Source: Cladophialophora immunda
Lineage: Eukaryota > Ascomycota > Eurotiomycetes > Chaetothyriales > Herpotrichiellaceae
Assembly: GCF_000835495.1 (NCBI RefSeq)
Contig: NW_015622541.1
Span: 5,208,001-5,272,000, forward strand
Length of the DNA: 64,000 nt
Reading direction: 5' to 3'
The notes under the pieces: generated by a model
Told to the model about the DNA's origin: nothing
The model's database searches: none
Seen by the model: only the letters and a program-made list of their open reading frames with translations
Made by a program: the position numbers and the translations under genes
In this document: positions 10,149 to 20,638 of the stretch, one piece after another
How the letters are laid out: each line of letters begins with the position of its first letter
How positions within the stretch are numbered: the first letter of the stretch is position 1

Positions 10149-10812
10149 CTTAGACCGGGAATGCAGAGGCTGTCTTGTTAAGGTGTGTTTCAATGCGACC
10201 GAGGGAGATGTGATGAGTAGCACCGAAGACGAACACTGTACAATGGCTCTGTTGGTGAGTATTGGAAGCGGAGAGGAAATGCGGCCGGAGAAGTATTTAT
10301 GAGGAATTGCATTGAGTGGCAATTCAGTGACGAAGCAGGCAAACATTTTCTATAAGCGCAAGGAGAAATAGCATCCCAGCATTGAGCGCAAACATGCATT
10401 CACACTCAACTTCAGTTCCCTGAGATTTATGTACCTGAACTCCGTCTCAGCGTCTGAGAGGCTGCTTGCCACCATGGCTGGATCTTCGAGTGCGTCATTC
10501 GCCGGCACAGCTGAACAGACAGCGCAAAGGATATGCATAGAGGGAGTAAGGGCTGAACGATTGACTTCTCTGGGCTGTAATGATGATGGCGAGAATGTTG
10601 AAGTCGATGACACGGACAACACCATAAAGTTCCAGCCAATGAAGAATCATGTTTGATCTCAGCCACGACTTTGAGCTCGAGTGGCTGTGAGTGGTACCAC
10701 CCAGTGCCACCGACGATCAACCGAGTACAAATTGTCCGCGCATCCAGCGAGACTCCAATGCTCAAAGGTTCTACAGAAAACCCTAGAGCTCTCCGCCTGT
10801 CAAGAGGCCAAG
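10149..10812. promoter_or_regulatory. Divergent promoter region between the SMP gene and COQ4
   Basis: The starts at 10148 (minus) and 10813 (plus) diverge across 664 bp. The frame of COQ4 stays open upstream to 10681, but that extension lacks targeting-signal character. No repeat or RNA gene seen. Confidence 0.4.
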
Positions 10813-11772
10813 ATGAAGCTATTCAGATCAACTAGACACCGTGATATCGCCCTACTGTCTTCCATACTCCGTGTCTCACAGCCCATCTGCGCCAGTTGTG
10901 CTCGTCTGCAAGGCCTATACGACAGCCATGCTCCCTCCAGCGTATCCTCACGACGCCCGTTCTCAGTGCTCAACCGACCTCCGCCGAATTATCCCGGTCA
11001 CGTCCCTCTCACGACCGTGGAGCGCGTTGGCCTAGCTCTTGGCAGCGCAGTCACTTCGCTCATTGATCCCTACAGACATGACATGGTCGCCGCACTGGGG
11101 GAAGCGACGGCCCAACCTTTCTTCATCTCATGGCTGCGGAATCGCATGTTGTCGGATCCAACGGGGAGAAGAATACTAAGGGACCGTCCTCGCATCACTT
11201 CTAAGACTATGCCTCTCGAGAAATTAAGACAGCTGCCCGAGAACAGCGTGGGAAGAACATACGCTGCATGGCTCGACAGGGAAGGCGTCACCCCAGACAC
11301 GAGAGACGCGGTACGGTACATTGATGACGAAGAGGAGGCCTATGTCATGCAGCGATATCGGGAGTGTCATGATTTCTACCATGCCGTGACCGGATTACCG
11401 GTATGGGTAGAGGGGGAGCTTGGCTTGAAGGCGTTCGAGTTTGCAAACACCGGATTGCCCATGACAGGACTCAGTCTAGCTGCAATTGTCCGGCTGAAAC
11501 CAATAGAGAGGCAAAGGATGTTCCAGATCTTCTTGCCATGGGCGTTCTCGAATGGATGGAAGAGCAAGGACCTCATCAACGTGTACTGGGAGGAGGAACT
11601 CGAGACGGATGTTGCAGAACTGCGCCAAAGACTAGGAATTGAGCAGCCGCCGGATCTGCGTGCGATTCGGAAGAAACTGAGAGAGGAGCGCAAAGCTGCT
11701 AAGGCTGCCAGAACAGCCACGGAGGTAGCAGCGACGCCTGCTCCCCCTCCTCGGCCAGAGGCGCCGTCGTGA
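10813..11772 (+). CDS. COQ4: Ubiquinone biosynthesis protein Coq4, mitochondrial
   Basis: Single exon, 319 aa from [15 protein letters not shown]. Coq4 is a peripheral inner-membrane protein of the mitochondrial CoQ synthome; recent family work assigns it the oxidative C1 decarboxylation of the ring. The N-terminal about 50 residues are Arg/Ser-rich with few acidic residues, as in a presequence. The family metal motif HDxxH..E is seen as [18 protein letters not shown], and [13 protein letters not shown] and [22 protein letters not shown] are typical Coq4 blocks. The C-terminus is a charged [14 protein letters not shown] tail ending in prolines. It converges on the PDCD5 gene, with 63 bp between the two stops. 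Confidence 0.93.
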   Translation: MKLFRSTRHRDIALLSSILRVSQPICASCARLQGLYDSHAPSSVSSRRPFSVLNRPPPNYPGHVPLTTVERVGLALGSAVTSLIDPYRHDMVAALGEATAQPFFISWLRNRMLSDPTGRRILRDRPRITSKTMPLEKLRQLPENSVGRTYAAWLDREGVTPDTRDAVRYIDDEEEAYVMQRYRECHDFYHAVTGLPVWVEGELGLKAFEFANTGLPMTGLSLAAIVRLKPIERQRMFQIFLPWAFSNGWKSKDLINVYWEEELETDVAELRQRLGIEQPPDLRAIRKKLREERKAAKAARTATEVAATPAPPPRPEAPS

Positions 11773-11835
11773 ATGTAAAGCAATGTTCATCGCGGGGTAT
11801 CATGCAAATGCGTCAGGGTTTTTCTCTTCTCCCAA

Positions 11836-12363
11836 TCATACCTCCTTCAAGAGGTCGTCCAAGTCGTCGTCGTCCCATCCACCTCTCCGGACGACTTTCA
11901 CGCTCTCCATGGTATGGCCCGTCTGCTTCTCATGCTCTGACAGACTTGCCAGCATATCTTTCAGCTGATCTTCAGTGACTTTCTGCCGTAGTTGACCTGA
12001 TCGTGCGAGCATGATCAGCCTGTTCTCGACATCCGTAGCGCGTGACTCTTTGACCATGCGTATTCTCCCCAGTCGGTCCGCGGCTTCTGGTTCGAGGATT
12101 TGAGACAGCATGAGGGACCGGGCTTCCGACTCTTGTTTTCTGAAGTATTTCATCAGTATTTTGTTGTCGTGTTATTGAGGCAGGTGACAGTTCTCCCAAA
12201 CCTTCTCTTCTCCTCATCGTCCCCGTTGTCGCCTGACCCTGCTCTACCTTGCTGTTGCTTGAGTTGCGCAAGACGCGCTGCCCTGATCTGTGCTTGTGAG
12301 TGAGTCAATTGAACTGGAGAGCCTCCTCGAATAGCATACCTGTGCTAAATCATCGTCCGCCAT
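11836..12363 (-). CDS. PDCD5/TFAR19-family DNA-binding protein
   Basis: Exons (minus) 12363-12340, 12287-12202 and 12139-11836 give 137 aa. It begins MADDDLAQIRAARLAQLKQQ, the standard start of this family, followed by the compact helical core (ILEPEAADRLGRIRMVK, ENRLIMLARSGQLRQKVTEDQLKDML) and an acidic end WDDDDLDDLL. PDCD5 proteins in eukaryotes and archaea are small helical-bundle proteins linked to chaperonin function and apoptosis-like responses; the role in this fungus is inferred. The first exon is only 24 nt. Intron 1 is GTATGC..CAG. Intron 2 is GTTTGG..CAG and splices within an Arg codon. The family call is firm because all three exons join in frame. Confidence 0.9.
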
Positions 12364-12892
12364 CGTTGCACAACATGTAGTACTGTTGCGAGAAGGAAGA
12401 GACTTTCAGCAGAAATCCACAGAATGGCAAGCGGGGCAGTATCTCCAGACGGGCTGCTTGTTAGCTAACGAGCCCATGTGGCGCGTGGGTGCCACAAACA
12501 ACCTAACCGCCCAAATCCCTCCGCTTATGACGCGGCACATCTAACTGTGCCATCCCGTTCCTTCACCGGGCATTAACCGAGAGGAAGAGCCAGACTCGCC
12601 CATCTCATCGCCGTCCGGCTGTGAAATAATTCGCTCCGACGTCGTCCACGGGGCATCCCCAGATCCCGTCAAGATCACCTCATTCTAATCCGATCTCGCC
12701 TTTGGGTTGATACACCTATTTCTCTGGTGCTGTGACCTTCCCCCCCGGCTGTATCACCAGTCAGTCATCGCGTTGTCTGGCCTGCGCTGTACTTTGTCTG
12801 CAGCTTGCTCCAAGCAACAAGCGGCAACCAGCATGCCTTGCACAACAGTTGCATGAAACACGTCGCTCTCATTTCCTCTCCATTAAAGGAAC
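12364..12892. promoter_or_regulatory. Divergent promoter between PDCD5 and SEC2
   Basis: 529 bp between start codons that face away from each other. Pyrimidine-rich stretches precede the SEC2 start. No other feature is recognised. Confidence 0.4.
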
Positions 12893-15022
12893 ATGAATGC
12901 TTGGGTTCATCATGGCGCCTTCTTAGGAGCTGGCGCACCCACCCATTCTCGCTCAATATCTTTGGGGCCACCCATGAGCACGCCGCGAAACCACCTTTCC
13001 AAAGCACAGTCCGCTTCCAATCTGCGAACGATGGCGACCGTAGACTCTTCTCCTCCTGAACCACCGAAACCGCAGGGGGCCTCTCCAGACAACTCCTTCC
13101 GGACCATCGCAGATCCGAGGAATGCAAATGCGTCCAACCTCTCCAGATCCAACTCGACGCCCTCAAAACATCCCGATGTCAATGCCGAAGTTGCCGCTCT
13201 AAGCAACAAACTCATCAGTGCAATCAACCATCAAACTACCCTGGACGATACTCTTGCACAGACAAGACAAGAGTTGGAAGCCTCGAAAGCACGTATCGCA
13301 CGACTGGAGGCAGAAGCTAAAGCATATGAAGAAAAGATCTCGCGAGGGGACCTGCTTCCAAAGGGAAAGGTCGATGAACAAAAGGATAAGCTTACAGCGG
13401 AGCTGGTCGAGGAGAAGAAACAAAGGGCACAAGTCCTCCAAGAAAAGCGTGGAATAGAGTCGGAGCTAGAAACACTGACAGCATCATTGTTCGATGAAGC
13501 AAATAAAATGGTGGCCTCGGCCAACCGAGACCGGGACGCCACCGAGAAGAAGAATCAGCAGCTCCGTGACCAGATCAAGGACGGCGAGGCTTTGATAGCC
13601 TCTCAGACCGAGCAACTGGCGGAGTTGAAAACCTTGATGCAGCAAATTGGCCCAGCTTCAGACTACCGAAGGGAACTTGACTCCCCGCGAGTGTCACTAG
13701 CACCCTCAAGCCCTGGTGTGGCAAGAGAAGGCAGCGATCTCGCTCGCCTCCTTGAAGCGATGAACCTATCCCCCGTTACACTCGAGCATGGAGAACTCGC
13801 CCCGAGCCCTTCTACCACTCTAACACACCTCGTCAAACCACTCTGCCGAACAGATATCCCGGCGTATGAGGATTTCAGGAATCTTGTACAAACGTCCCAT
13901 TTTCGGTCGCATAATCCTTCTCATGCCCCGTCCAGAGCAGGCTCTGGCTCCTACGGCGGGTTAAATGTGATGGGTCTAGGCTCGCTGAGTAATCACTCGC
14001 AACCAAACCTGTCACAGATCCCTCAACCAGCAACGTCGAAGCTCGCCAATTCTCCAAACATTCCTGGCTCATTTAGTCCCAACCCCGATGCCAAGGGACC
14101 TGTTCCACTCAGAGAAACCCGCTTTTTCAAGCGCATTCTGGTCGAAGATATTGAGCCCACCCTCCGCCTTGACCTCTCACCATCCCTCTCCTGGTTGAAT
14201 CGGCGCAGCATTCTTGCAGCCATGGGCGATTCTACTCTTATCGTCGAACCAATTCCCGAGGCATCCATCAAGCTGTACGGAAAATATACCCCTTGCGCCC
14301 TATGCGGAGAAAACAGGAAACAAGGGGAAAACCCTCGAACCCATGCCATGCGTGTTCGTGAAGGGGAAAGTGCTACTCGATGGTGCATCTGCACTCTATG
14401 CTTAGAGAAGGTGCGTGGTGTGGGTGATCTGGTCGCCTATATACGCATGGTTCGTGAGGGAGTGGTCAAGGTCGGTGACAAAAAGGATGAGGAGGACGCA
14501 TGGGAAGAACTGGTACGGTTGAGGGAGCGCTTATTCTGGGCTAGAATGGCCGGTGGCGTGGTGCCTGCGTTCATTCCTACCCCGAAACAAACTCCCGTCG
14601 ATGATGCCAAAATGGGCGCGGAGTTGGATGAACAAAGGCACGATGAAAAAGACAACGATACATCTGGTGAAGGAGCCGGTACCCCACCGCAACACCCGAC
14701 GAGCACAGCGGTGGAGATGTCTCAGCGCTTAACGCCCGGCACCGATGATGCCGAACCCGAATCTGCAGACGAAACCGCCGCGCGCCTGCAACTCCAGCAG
14801 GGACTCGACGAGAGTCTAACTACGTTCGACAATATTCGGGAAAACAAGAGGATAAGTATGGGCAGTCGACAGAACTCGACAACGCCGCCGTCAACGCCGT
14901 CGCCGCCCAAAGGTCTTCCAAAGAGGGAGTCTAGTACTGGCGGGGGCATCTCATTCCCAAAGATTAATATTCCCAGACTGCCGCAGGGCTTCTGGGAAGC
15001 CCAAGTAAACACCCTTCGTTAG
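12893..15022 (+). CDS. SEC2: Sec2-type Rab GDP/GTP exchange factor
   Basis: Single exon, 709 aa from the first ATG; in-frame ATGs at 12974 (MSTPRNHL) and 13031 (MATVDSSP) are plausible alternative starts. Residues about 95-250 form a continuous coiled coil containing the Sec2p signature (KKQRAQVLQEKRGIESELETL followed by TASLFDEANKMVASA), the segment that opens Sec4/Rab8 for nucleotide exchange in exocytosis. A C-terminal Cys-containing module (CALCGENR...WCICTLCLEKVR with GDLVAYIRMVREGVVK) matches the second conserved block of fungal Sec2 proteins. Linkers are Ser/Pro-rich. It should act on secretory vesicles moving to the hyphal tip (family knowledge). The tail GLPKRESSTGGGISFPKI is low complexity. 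Confidence 0.88.
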   Translation: MNAWVHHGAFLGAGAPTHSRSISLGPPMSTPRNHLSKAQSASNLRTMATVDSSPPEPPKPQGASPDNSFRTIADPRNANASNLSRSNSTPSKHPDVNAEVAALSNKLISAINHQTTLDDTLAQTRQELEASKARIARLEAEAKAYEEKISRGDLLPKGKVDEQKDKLTAELVEEKKQRAQVLQEKRGIESELETLTASLFDEANKMVASANRDRDATEKKNQQLRDQIKDGEALIASQTEQLAELKTLMQQIGPASDYRRELDSPRVSLAPSSPGVAREGSDLARLLEAMNLSPVTLEHGELAPSPSTTLTHLVKPLCRTDIPAYEDFRNLVQTSHFRSHNPSHAPSRAGSGSYGGLNVMGLGSLSNHSQPNLSQIPQPATSKLANSPNIPGSFSPNPDAKGPVPLRETRFFKRILVEDIEPTLRLDLSPSLSWLNRRSILAAMGDSTLIVEPIPEASIKLYGKYTPCALCGENRKQGENPRTHAMRVREGESATRWCICTLCLEKVRGVGDLVAYIRMVREGVVKVGDKKDEEDAWEELVRLRERLFWARMAGGVVPAFIPTPKQTPVDDAKMGAELDEQRHDEKDNDTSGEGAGTPPQHPTSTAVEMSQRLTPGTDDAEPESADETAARLQLQQGLDESLTTFDNIRENKRISMGSRQNSTTPPSTPSPPKGLPKRESSTGGGISFPKINIPRLPQGFWEAQVNTLR

Positions 15023-16113
15023 GGGCTCGGTGAGACAAACCAAATCGGCTAGAGGGGGTTCAATTGGGATGCAAGGACTATGTACATTATAATCTGATAC
15101 ACAGCAGCAGCACTAGCGAGACGTTCATTTCTTGGGAAGGCCGGTAAGAAGAAGCTCACGACCACAGCAACATGAAGATGCAGGGATCTTGTCGAGCCAA
15201 CGCCTTTAACAAGCGAGGATTCGAGGCCCTGGGACACGGAGCCTAGCCAAAATGCCTCTTTGTATATTAGCCATATATCTTCGGAGCGGGACAGGTTCAT
15301 ACGGCGGAATCCTTGAAGACTTACAGCAATGAACGAGGAGGACAGGGCGCGGAAAGGCCTCAGGTAGCGGCCTGGTCTGGAGTTTGACCGTTGAAAATAA
15401 TAATCATTCGAACCAGAGCGATGAAGGAGAGAGGTGCCTCTTGTTCCCGGGCTTGTCTAGTGACTTTGAAGGATGGATTAGTCTTTATTCAACAGGTTGG
15501 CCGGCGATTGAATTACACTGATTGTAAAGTTTTCTGGTGGCCCACTTTGCGAATGGCAAGAAGAGCATTGCCAGCAGTTGCAGGAATGACAAGATGTCGC
15601 CTCTAGTCCATTCGGTGGGTGGAATGGTCGTGGAGGTATTGTTCGGGATTTGTGTACCGGTGTGATTGTCAGAGCCGTTCTGAGGAAAACGTTGACGATG
15701 CATTGCAAAAACGTTCTCGCTTTTTTATAAGGTGTTATTTTCCTTTCCCGCTTAGAATTGTCACCCTCGGGAATGTCAAACTACCTCATATACAATTCTG
15801 CGCATGGCTCCGAAGCCCCAATCGGGGAGTCGGCACTTGAGATGAACTATTCTGCATCGGGGTCTCGGACCAGATGCGCTAACTGCTTTGGGCCCCGGGA
15901 CTAGCCTGTTCGAGACCTCGGACCATGTGCCTGCACCTCTGTCCAATCAACTGCCACCTGACACTTGGCGGTTGAAACACATCACAGCTACCCTTTATAT
16001 CAGGCGGCTCCCAGCTCAACATTCCTACCTCTCCTTCGACTCCACCGACGGCCGCCCAAAAAATATATCTGTGCTCTTTCGCATCCATACCCGTCTGGAG
16101 ATCACCCTGCACA
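15023..16113. other. Intergenic, about 1.1 kb
   Basis: No supported coding gene; the open frames are under 120 codons and lack domains. A TTCGAGA string at about 15910 looks T-loop-like but has no stem. Contains the 3' end of SEC2 and the promoter of the next transcription factor. Confidence 0.45.
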
Positions 16114-18606
16114 ATGGAGCACGGTTCTAACCACAACGACTTTGACTTGCCAGCCTTACCCCCCAACGACGAGTTCGATCCGTTCCTTGGAGACGATCCG
16201 TTTTCGGCGCTGCCTGTCTTCAACTATTCCTCTCAATCAGCGATCGGCACTCAAAATCCAGGTCCCAGCTCCCTCTCGAACGATGCACTCGCGGTAGTCT
16301 CGCCTCCTGATCTGTCAATGCAACTCACAGTCCCTGAGACATACTCAGGTTTTCAGACCAATGTATCGAACAATACCTTATGGCGTCCTCCGCCAATATC
16401 AACGGCAAATGGATCTCGAACGCCCCCGAGCTCATTCCCGCCTCCAGTTCCCACGTATTCTTGGCTGGAACTCACCGACGCAGCTCAAATTCCTTCCAAC
16501 CAACCCTTGACCCGTCTTCCACCTCAGAGCCAATTTTTAGCCGTCAATGAGCAGCCAATGACAATACCTTCGAATGAAAACCCTCAAGGCTCTGAACTGA
16601 CTATATGGGCAAGCTCACGGAGTGAAGCAAGTTCTCTCAACAATACGGCCCGCGTTCCCAATGCCACTTTTCAGTATCCAGGCACCAGTGGTGAAGTAGG
16701 CCATACGCTGGAACCATTCAAGGCCATCACTAATTTGTCGGGGACCCGGAAGCGAACGTTCACACAGCTAGTAGAAGGGGGGTTCCACCTGTCCGGATAT
16801 GCACTTGCTGGAGTACGGGAAACCAACAAAGAGATGAAATGGACTGAAGCTAGGAAGGAAAAAAACAAAAAATCTTAAGGCTGCTGGTGGCGCATGCGTA
16901 GGGTGTCGATGGAGAAAGCTGAGTGTAAGTTGGCCCTAGTATACTAAATATATAAGATCCGGGGTTGACGAAGAATTCAGTGTTCAGGCACTCGCCCATG
17001 CAACAATTGTCTGAAGGTCCTAGAGAGATCCAAAGTCCCGACGTTTGGCTTCGACTATATCTGCACTGTTCGGTTCAGGTTATCTGAGGTCCTCGAGCCT
17101 CTTACATGGCGGTCACATATGCCTCTATGCAGCCACAAGCACGGGAATTCAATTGACCTCTTTCTGTGTCTCGAACCTGTTCTACGGCCACCCTTAGATG
17201 AATTATATCAGATCGCCAAGCCGTCTGATCTCTGCTATGGGTCTGCTGACAGAGTCTCAGTAGCAGGTGAGGCGGATTCTATGTTCAGACGAATGATCAG
17301 CTTGATACATATGTCTGGCATAGTAGGTTTCCGATATCTCTTGGCGACTGGTTTAGAACATGGCGCGTTATCCAAGAATGTCATTCCAAGCCTGCTTTGC
17401 GGAATTGTGACGCTGTTTGAAGTGTATGACGGAGGGCTCGACCGAATCTTGGATCGCAAAGAGACGAAATCAAACGACTCACGGCGCGACTACCTTACGC
17501 TGATGAAAATACTTCTATCCGAACTAGAATTCGCCATCGTCATCTTACGGAGAAGTGGTGGGTGGTGTGATGTACTGACAAAGATGGAGCGCGCCAGCTA
17601 TGCAATTGCAGCACATTTGAAGCTCATTCACAACTCGGCTTCCCACAAAGCTGTATTTCCAGATTGGGAAGATGAACTTCTCGGCAAGATTGAGTCTGGG
17701 GGGCTTTGTAGCATTCCGCACGGAAGAGCTCGCTCTTTGACAGAAGGGGTTGATGCGAGGGTCGCCGAGGCTGACATCGAATTTTTCTTTTCAGGGTTGC
17801 AGTGCGACTCAGAAGGAGTCTACGAATTGCCCAGCTCATCCGGACCTCACAGAATGAAGAAGGCTGTTGTTGAGTCTATCTTATCGACTCATTATCTCTC
17901 GCTTGCGTTTAACATTGAAGAAATTCTCCTTGAGGCCTTTGGTGTCACCGGACGATTACATCTCTTTGAGCTTCAGCCTCAGGGCCAGGTCAACCTCGGT
18001 CATGTTGACATATTCATGACATGCAACTATTCTTTGCTCCATGCTGAGTACCTCCTCGACCCCAGTTATGTGCGGATCGTCTCAGACAATATGGCACGTA
18101 CATTCAATACAGCAGCTCACTACTTATTCACATGGTACGAAAAGTACGAAAAGGAAAGAATGGTTTCTCTGGAAGTGGATCGCCAAATTATTTTCAACTT
18201 GTCGTACACTCTAGCTCTTGAGTTAGCCCTTCATCTAAATCGTCGATCACAACCGGAAATGGAATACAGATTTGAGCAGGATCTCATCATTTCTGCAATG
18301 CACGAACTGGACGTTGTGCGTGACGTTTGGGCTAGGTTATGCAAATTGGCGCAATCTCTCAACAGTACCGACCCGAGCGGGAGATGCTCTTTGCACTACA
18401 GATTTGGACCGCAGCACGAAGACGACAGCATTACCGAACTGGTATTCGACTTCAGGGACAACGACGGATTTGAGCGGAGGGAGACACTATACCGTGGTCC
18501 TCGCCATCCCCATCCAGATAATCGACCATGTGACATTCCCGACGACTGCGTTTTGTGCCACATCAGAAGCAAACGGCATCGGGAGTCATTCACACAAGAG
18601 TCCTAG
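16114..18606 (+). CDS. Zn2Cys6 transcription factor, reading frame shifted in an A-run
   Basis: A plus-strand frame of 254 codons (16114-16878) is a Pro/Ser/Asn-rich N-terminal region ending in a Lys-rich stretch. It runs into TAA just before the zinc cluster. The cluster ACVGCRWRKLS (to 16924) lies one frame over. After a GTAAGT..CAG intron (16925-16980) it continues as CSGTRPCNNC and 1.6 kb of open frame to 18606. Cysteine spacing is C-x2-C-x6-C-x5-C-x2-C, but the sixth cysteine is not at the usual spacing; the next one is about 18 residues on. The frames meet in a run of seven A, C and six A at about 16859-16872, where loss of one A would join them. So this is either a recent pseudogene or an assembly homopolymer error. 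An intron solution (16691-16853) also restores frame but deletes a conserved-looking segment. Target genes are unknown; the degraded metabolic block next door is a candidate. Confidence 0.65.
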
Positions 18607-18941
18607 AGTGACAACGACCCTAGCGAGCAGAATTAGCACGGTTGATGGGATCTGGCCAAGCATGAGCCTCAAGGTTGGACCTTAGCGTTGGATCTTACAA
18701 AGCCTGAATTGGCATCTTACACCTTCAGGAGTCAGGAATTGGGCGCAGAGGTGTGCGAATGAGTTCAATAGAGGGCGGATTCGAGAGTGACTAACGAAAT
18801 GAGTTGACGAGGCGGCCATAGTTATGGCTAGGCGCTTTCCCTGGTGTCCATGCGTAGGGAGTTCGTGAACCAACATATATCAAGACTGTGTTTCTTCATA
18901 TCCCAGACTTGTCTGCACTGGTCAACGACAAAAAACACTTC
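18607..18941. other. Intergenic
   Basis: 335 bp between convergent 3' ends. No feature seen. Confidence 0.4.
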
Positions 18942-19994
18942 TCAGGTATCAATTTTGTTGGAGTTACCCTTCCTGAATCCGTAGTCCCTCCATGCCTCTT
19001 CGAATCCCACGCTTCTCGCCCACCTCTCGCCGTTTTCGGGCTGCACGCTGTCCAGCACCATCATTGCCAGCCGCCGCCACATGTCTCCCTTTATCTTCCA
19101 TCTGTCGTCGTCCTTGTTTTCTCCGTTAGCTCTGTCACCGTTTACTTGACCGTTGACATGTCCATTGGTCTCCCGGGGCGATGACGTGTTGATATTGTTC
19201 TCAAATGGAGCGCACACATTCTCCCCGTTCGCCAGAGCGCGGACAAATTTCGCCGTGTGCCCATCATCCATAAACCGACTCGACGTGGTGTACATCTCAT
19301 CCCAGCAAAGTACCTCCCCGCCGTTGGGCGGATAGTCCGCGATCTCCTCGAGCAGGAGCTCCGGAGACCTCCGTGACGCGTACAGCGCCAGATCCAGCCG
19401 TCCCTTCCACTCGACCAGCTTCGCTTTCATGGGCGGGGTGATCCAGTCCTGCGCAAGGAACACGCTGAGGAAGATGCTGGAATTCACGGCGTGCATGTAG
19501 AAGAAGTCCATCTTGACCACCCTGGGCGGGTTCTGCGCGGCGCCCGTGAAGTACGCGTCCGCGTTGATGACTTCCGCCGCGGCTTCCTCCAGCCGCCCCT
19601 CGGTGTAAGGGGGGGATAGCTTCCACTGCGCCGCATAGGCGACCATCTCGGCTTTGGCGCGGGCCAGCACGCCGTCGCGGACCTTTTGCGAGTCGTCCCA
19701 CTGCGCCGCCGTGAAGACCTTGGCGTCCGCGCGGATCTTGTCCAGCAGGCTCAACATCATGTCTGGGGCCGCAGTCCGGGCGGCCTCGGCGGTGAGCTCG
19801 AAGAAGGCGTCCATGTAGGTGGAATGCACGCACGCCTGGGCCAGCGCTTCCGCGGTGGTGGCTTCATCAACAATATCACCTACCGCAACTTCAGGATCGA
19901 GAATATTAGCCAGCCCGTTAGTATCACATAGTGCGTGTACGGGCATAATCTGAGCGTTTGTGACACAAGCAGAGTACGTCTCCTCGTCTAGCAA
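18942..19994 (-). pseudogene. Questin-oxidase-like (DUF4243) gene, 5'-truncated
   Basis: A 350-codon minus-strand frame. From AEALAQACVHSTYMDAFF onward it matches the C-terminal two thirds of the DUF4243/questin oxidase family, including FFYMHAVNSSIFLSVFLAQDWI and KAKLVEWKGRLDLALYASRRSP. This family includes Baeyer-Villiger-like enzymes of anthraquinone and aflatoxin-type pathways (GedK, AflY). The usual N-terminal about 100 or more residues with their His-rich blocks are missing. The first about 45 codons (19994-19860) are not DUF4243 at all: they are the antisense of a GH28 glycosidase exon. The gene therefore ends at a rearrangement junction near 19858. A protein could still be made from internal ATGs, but it would lack the N-terminal half of the fold. 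An Asn/Gly-rich insertion lies near the C-terminus (ETNGHVNGQVNGDRANGEN). Confidence 0.75.
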
Positions 19995-20362
19995 TGATCT
20001 ACCCAGCCCTTAACTGATTACTTTTCTTACTTTAGCTCCAAATATCCAACGTCACATGGGAGAACATAGGAACATCGCACTTCGATGTCGCCTCGATCAT
20101 ATACTGCTCGCCGCTCATCCCGTGTCCCGGACTCAAATTCATCGACGTCAATATCACGACCGTTTATGCTTCGATTGGGAGGCCAAGTTTGCTACAAATC
20201 AACCTCTGCGCTAATATGGTCAACTAGAACGCCACCCGGGAGGATATAACTGGGATTCCTTGTCTCGGGTTTGCGCCAAATGATATGCCGAACGTACTAT
20301 ATAGGAATTGGCCGGAGCTGTCGAGCGAGGTCATCCTCAGTGTGACGGTACCCGAGGCGTAG
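19856..20362 (+). pseudogene. GH28 (polygalacturonase-type) 3' relic
   Basis: Plus-strand translation from about 19856 gives GGFINNITYRNFRIEN then ISQPVSIT, stop, CVYGHNLSVCDTSR. A GTACGT..TTTAG intron (19974-20035) follows, then LQISNVTWENIGTSHFD, the cysteine pair CSPLIPCPGLKFIDVN, and GIPCLGFAPNDMPNVLY, ending in a natural stop at 20362. These are the beta-helix repeats and C-terminal end of fungal GH28 pectinases. Two in-frame TAG codons (19929-19931 and 20225-20227) and the absence of the catalytic N-terminal two thirds show that it is dead. The first TAG sits where family members usually have Gln before Cys, consistent with CAG to TAG. Confidence 0.75.
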
Positions 20363-20638
20363 AGGGATAATTATCTGTATCCTGCTCCGAATCCTGCGGC
20401 GGTAGGATGTGCTCCACCCCCTTATTGAGCCTTTCTAGGTGAGTACTAGGGATCGGCACAGAGAAGTGACGGTTACATTTGTACTTGTTTAGATCCCGCC
20501 AATCGTGGTGGCAATTTCATGTTGCCGGGGTCGATGAGACAATGTAGATAGGGATTTGATCTCTTGCCTGTCATGAATAAAAGATTTGCGAGGTTCAGAC
20601 CCAACGACGTGGTTATTTCCCTGCCGCTTCAGCATCGC
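20363..20638. other. Spacer downstream of the GH28 relic
   Basis: No feature seen beyond the ends of its neighbours. Confidence 0.3.

Noticed and set aside
15895..15930. TTCGAGA string suggesting a tRNA T-loop
   Set aside because: The flanking bases do not pair and no acceptor or anticodon arm is present; no tRNA was found elsewhere.
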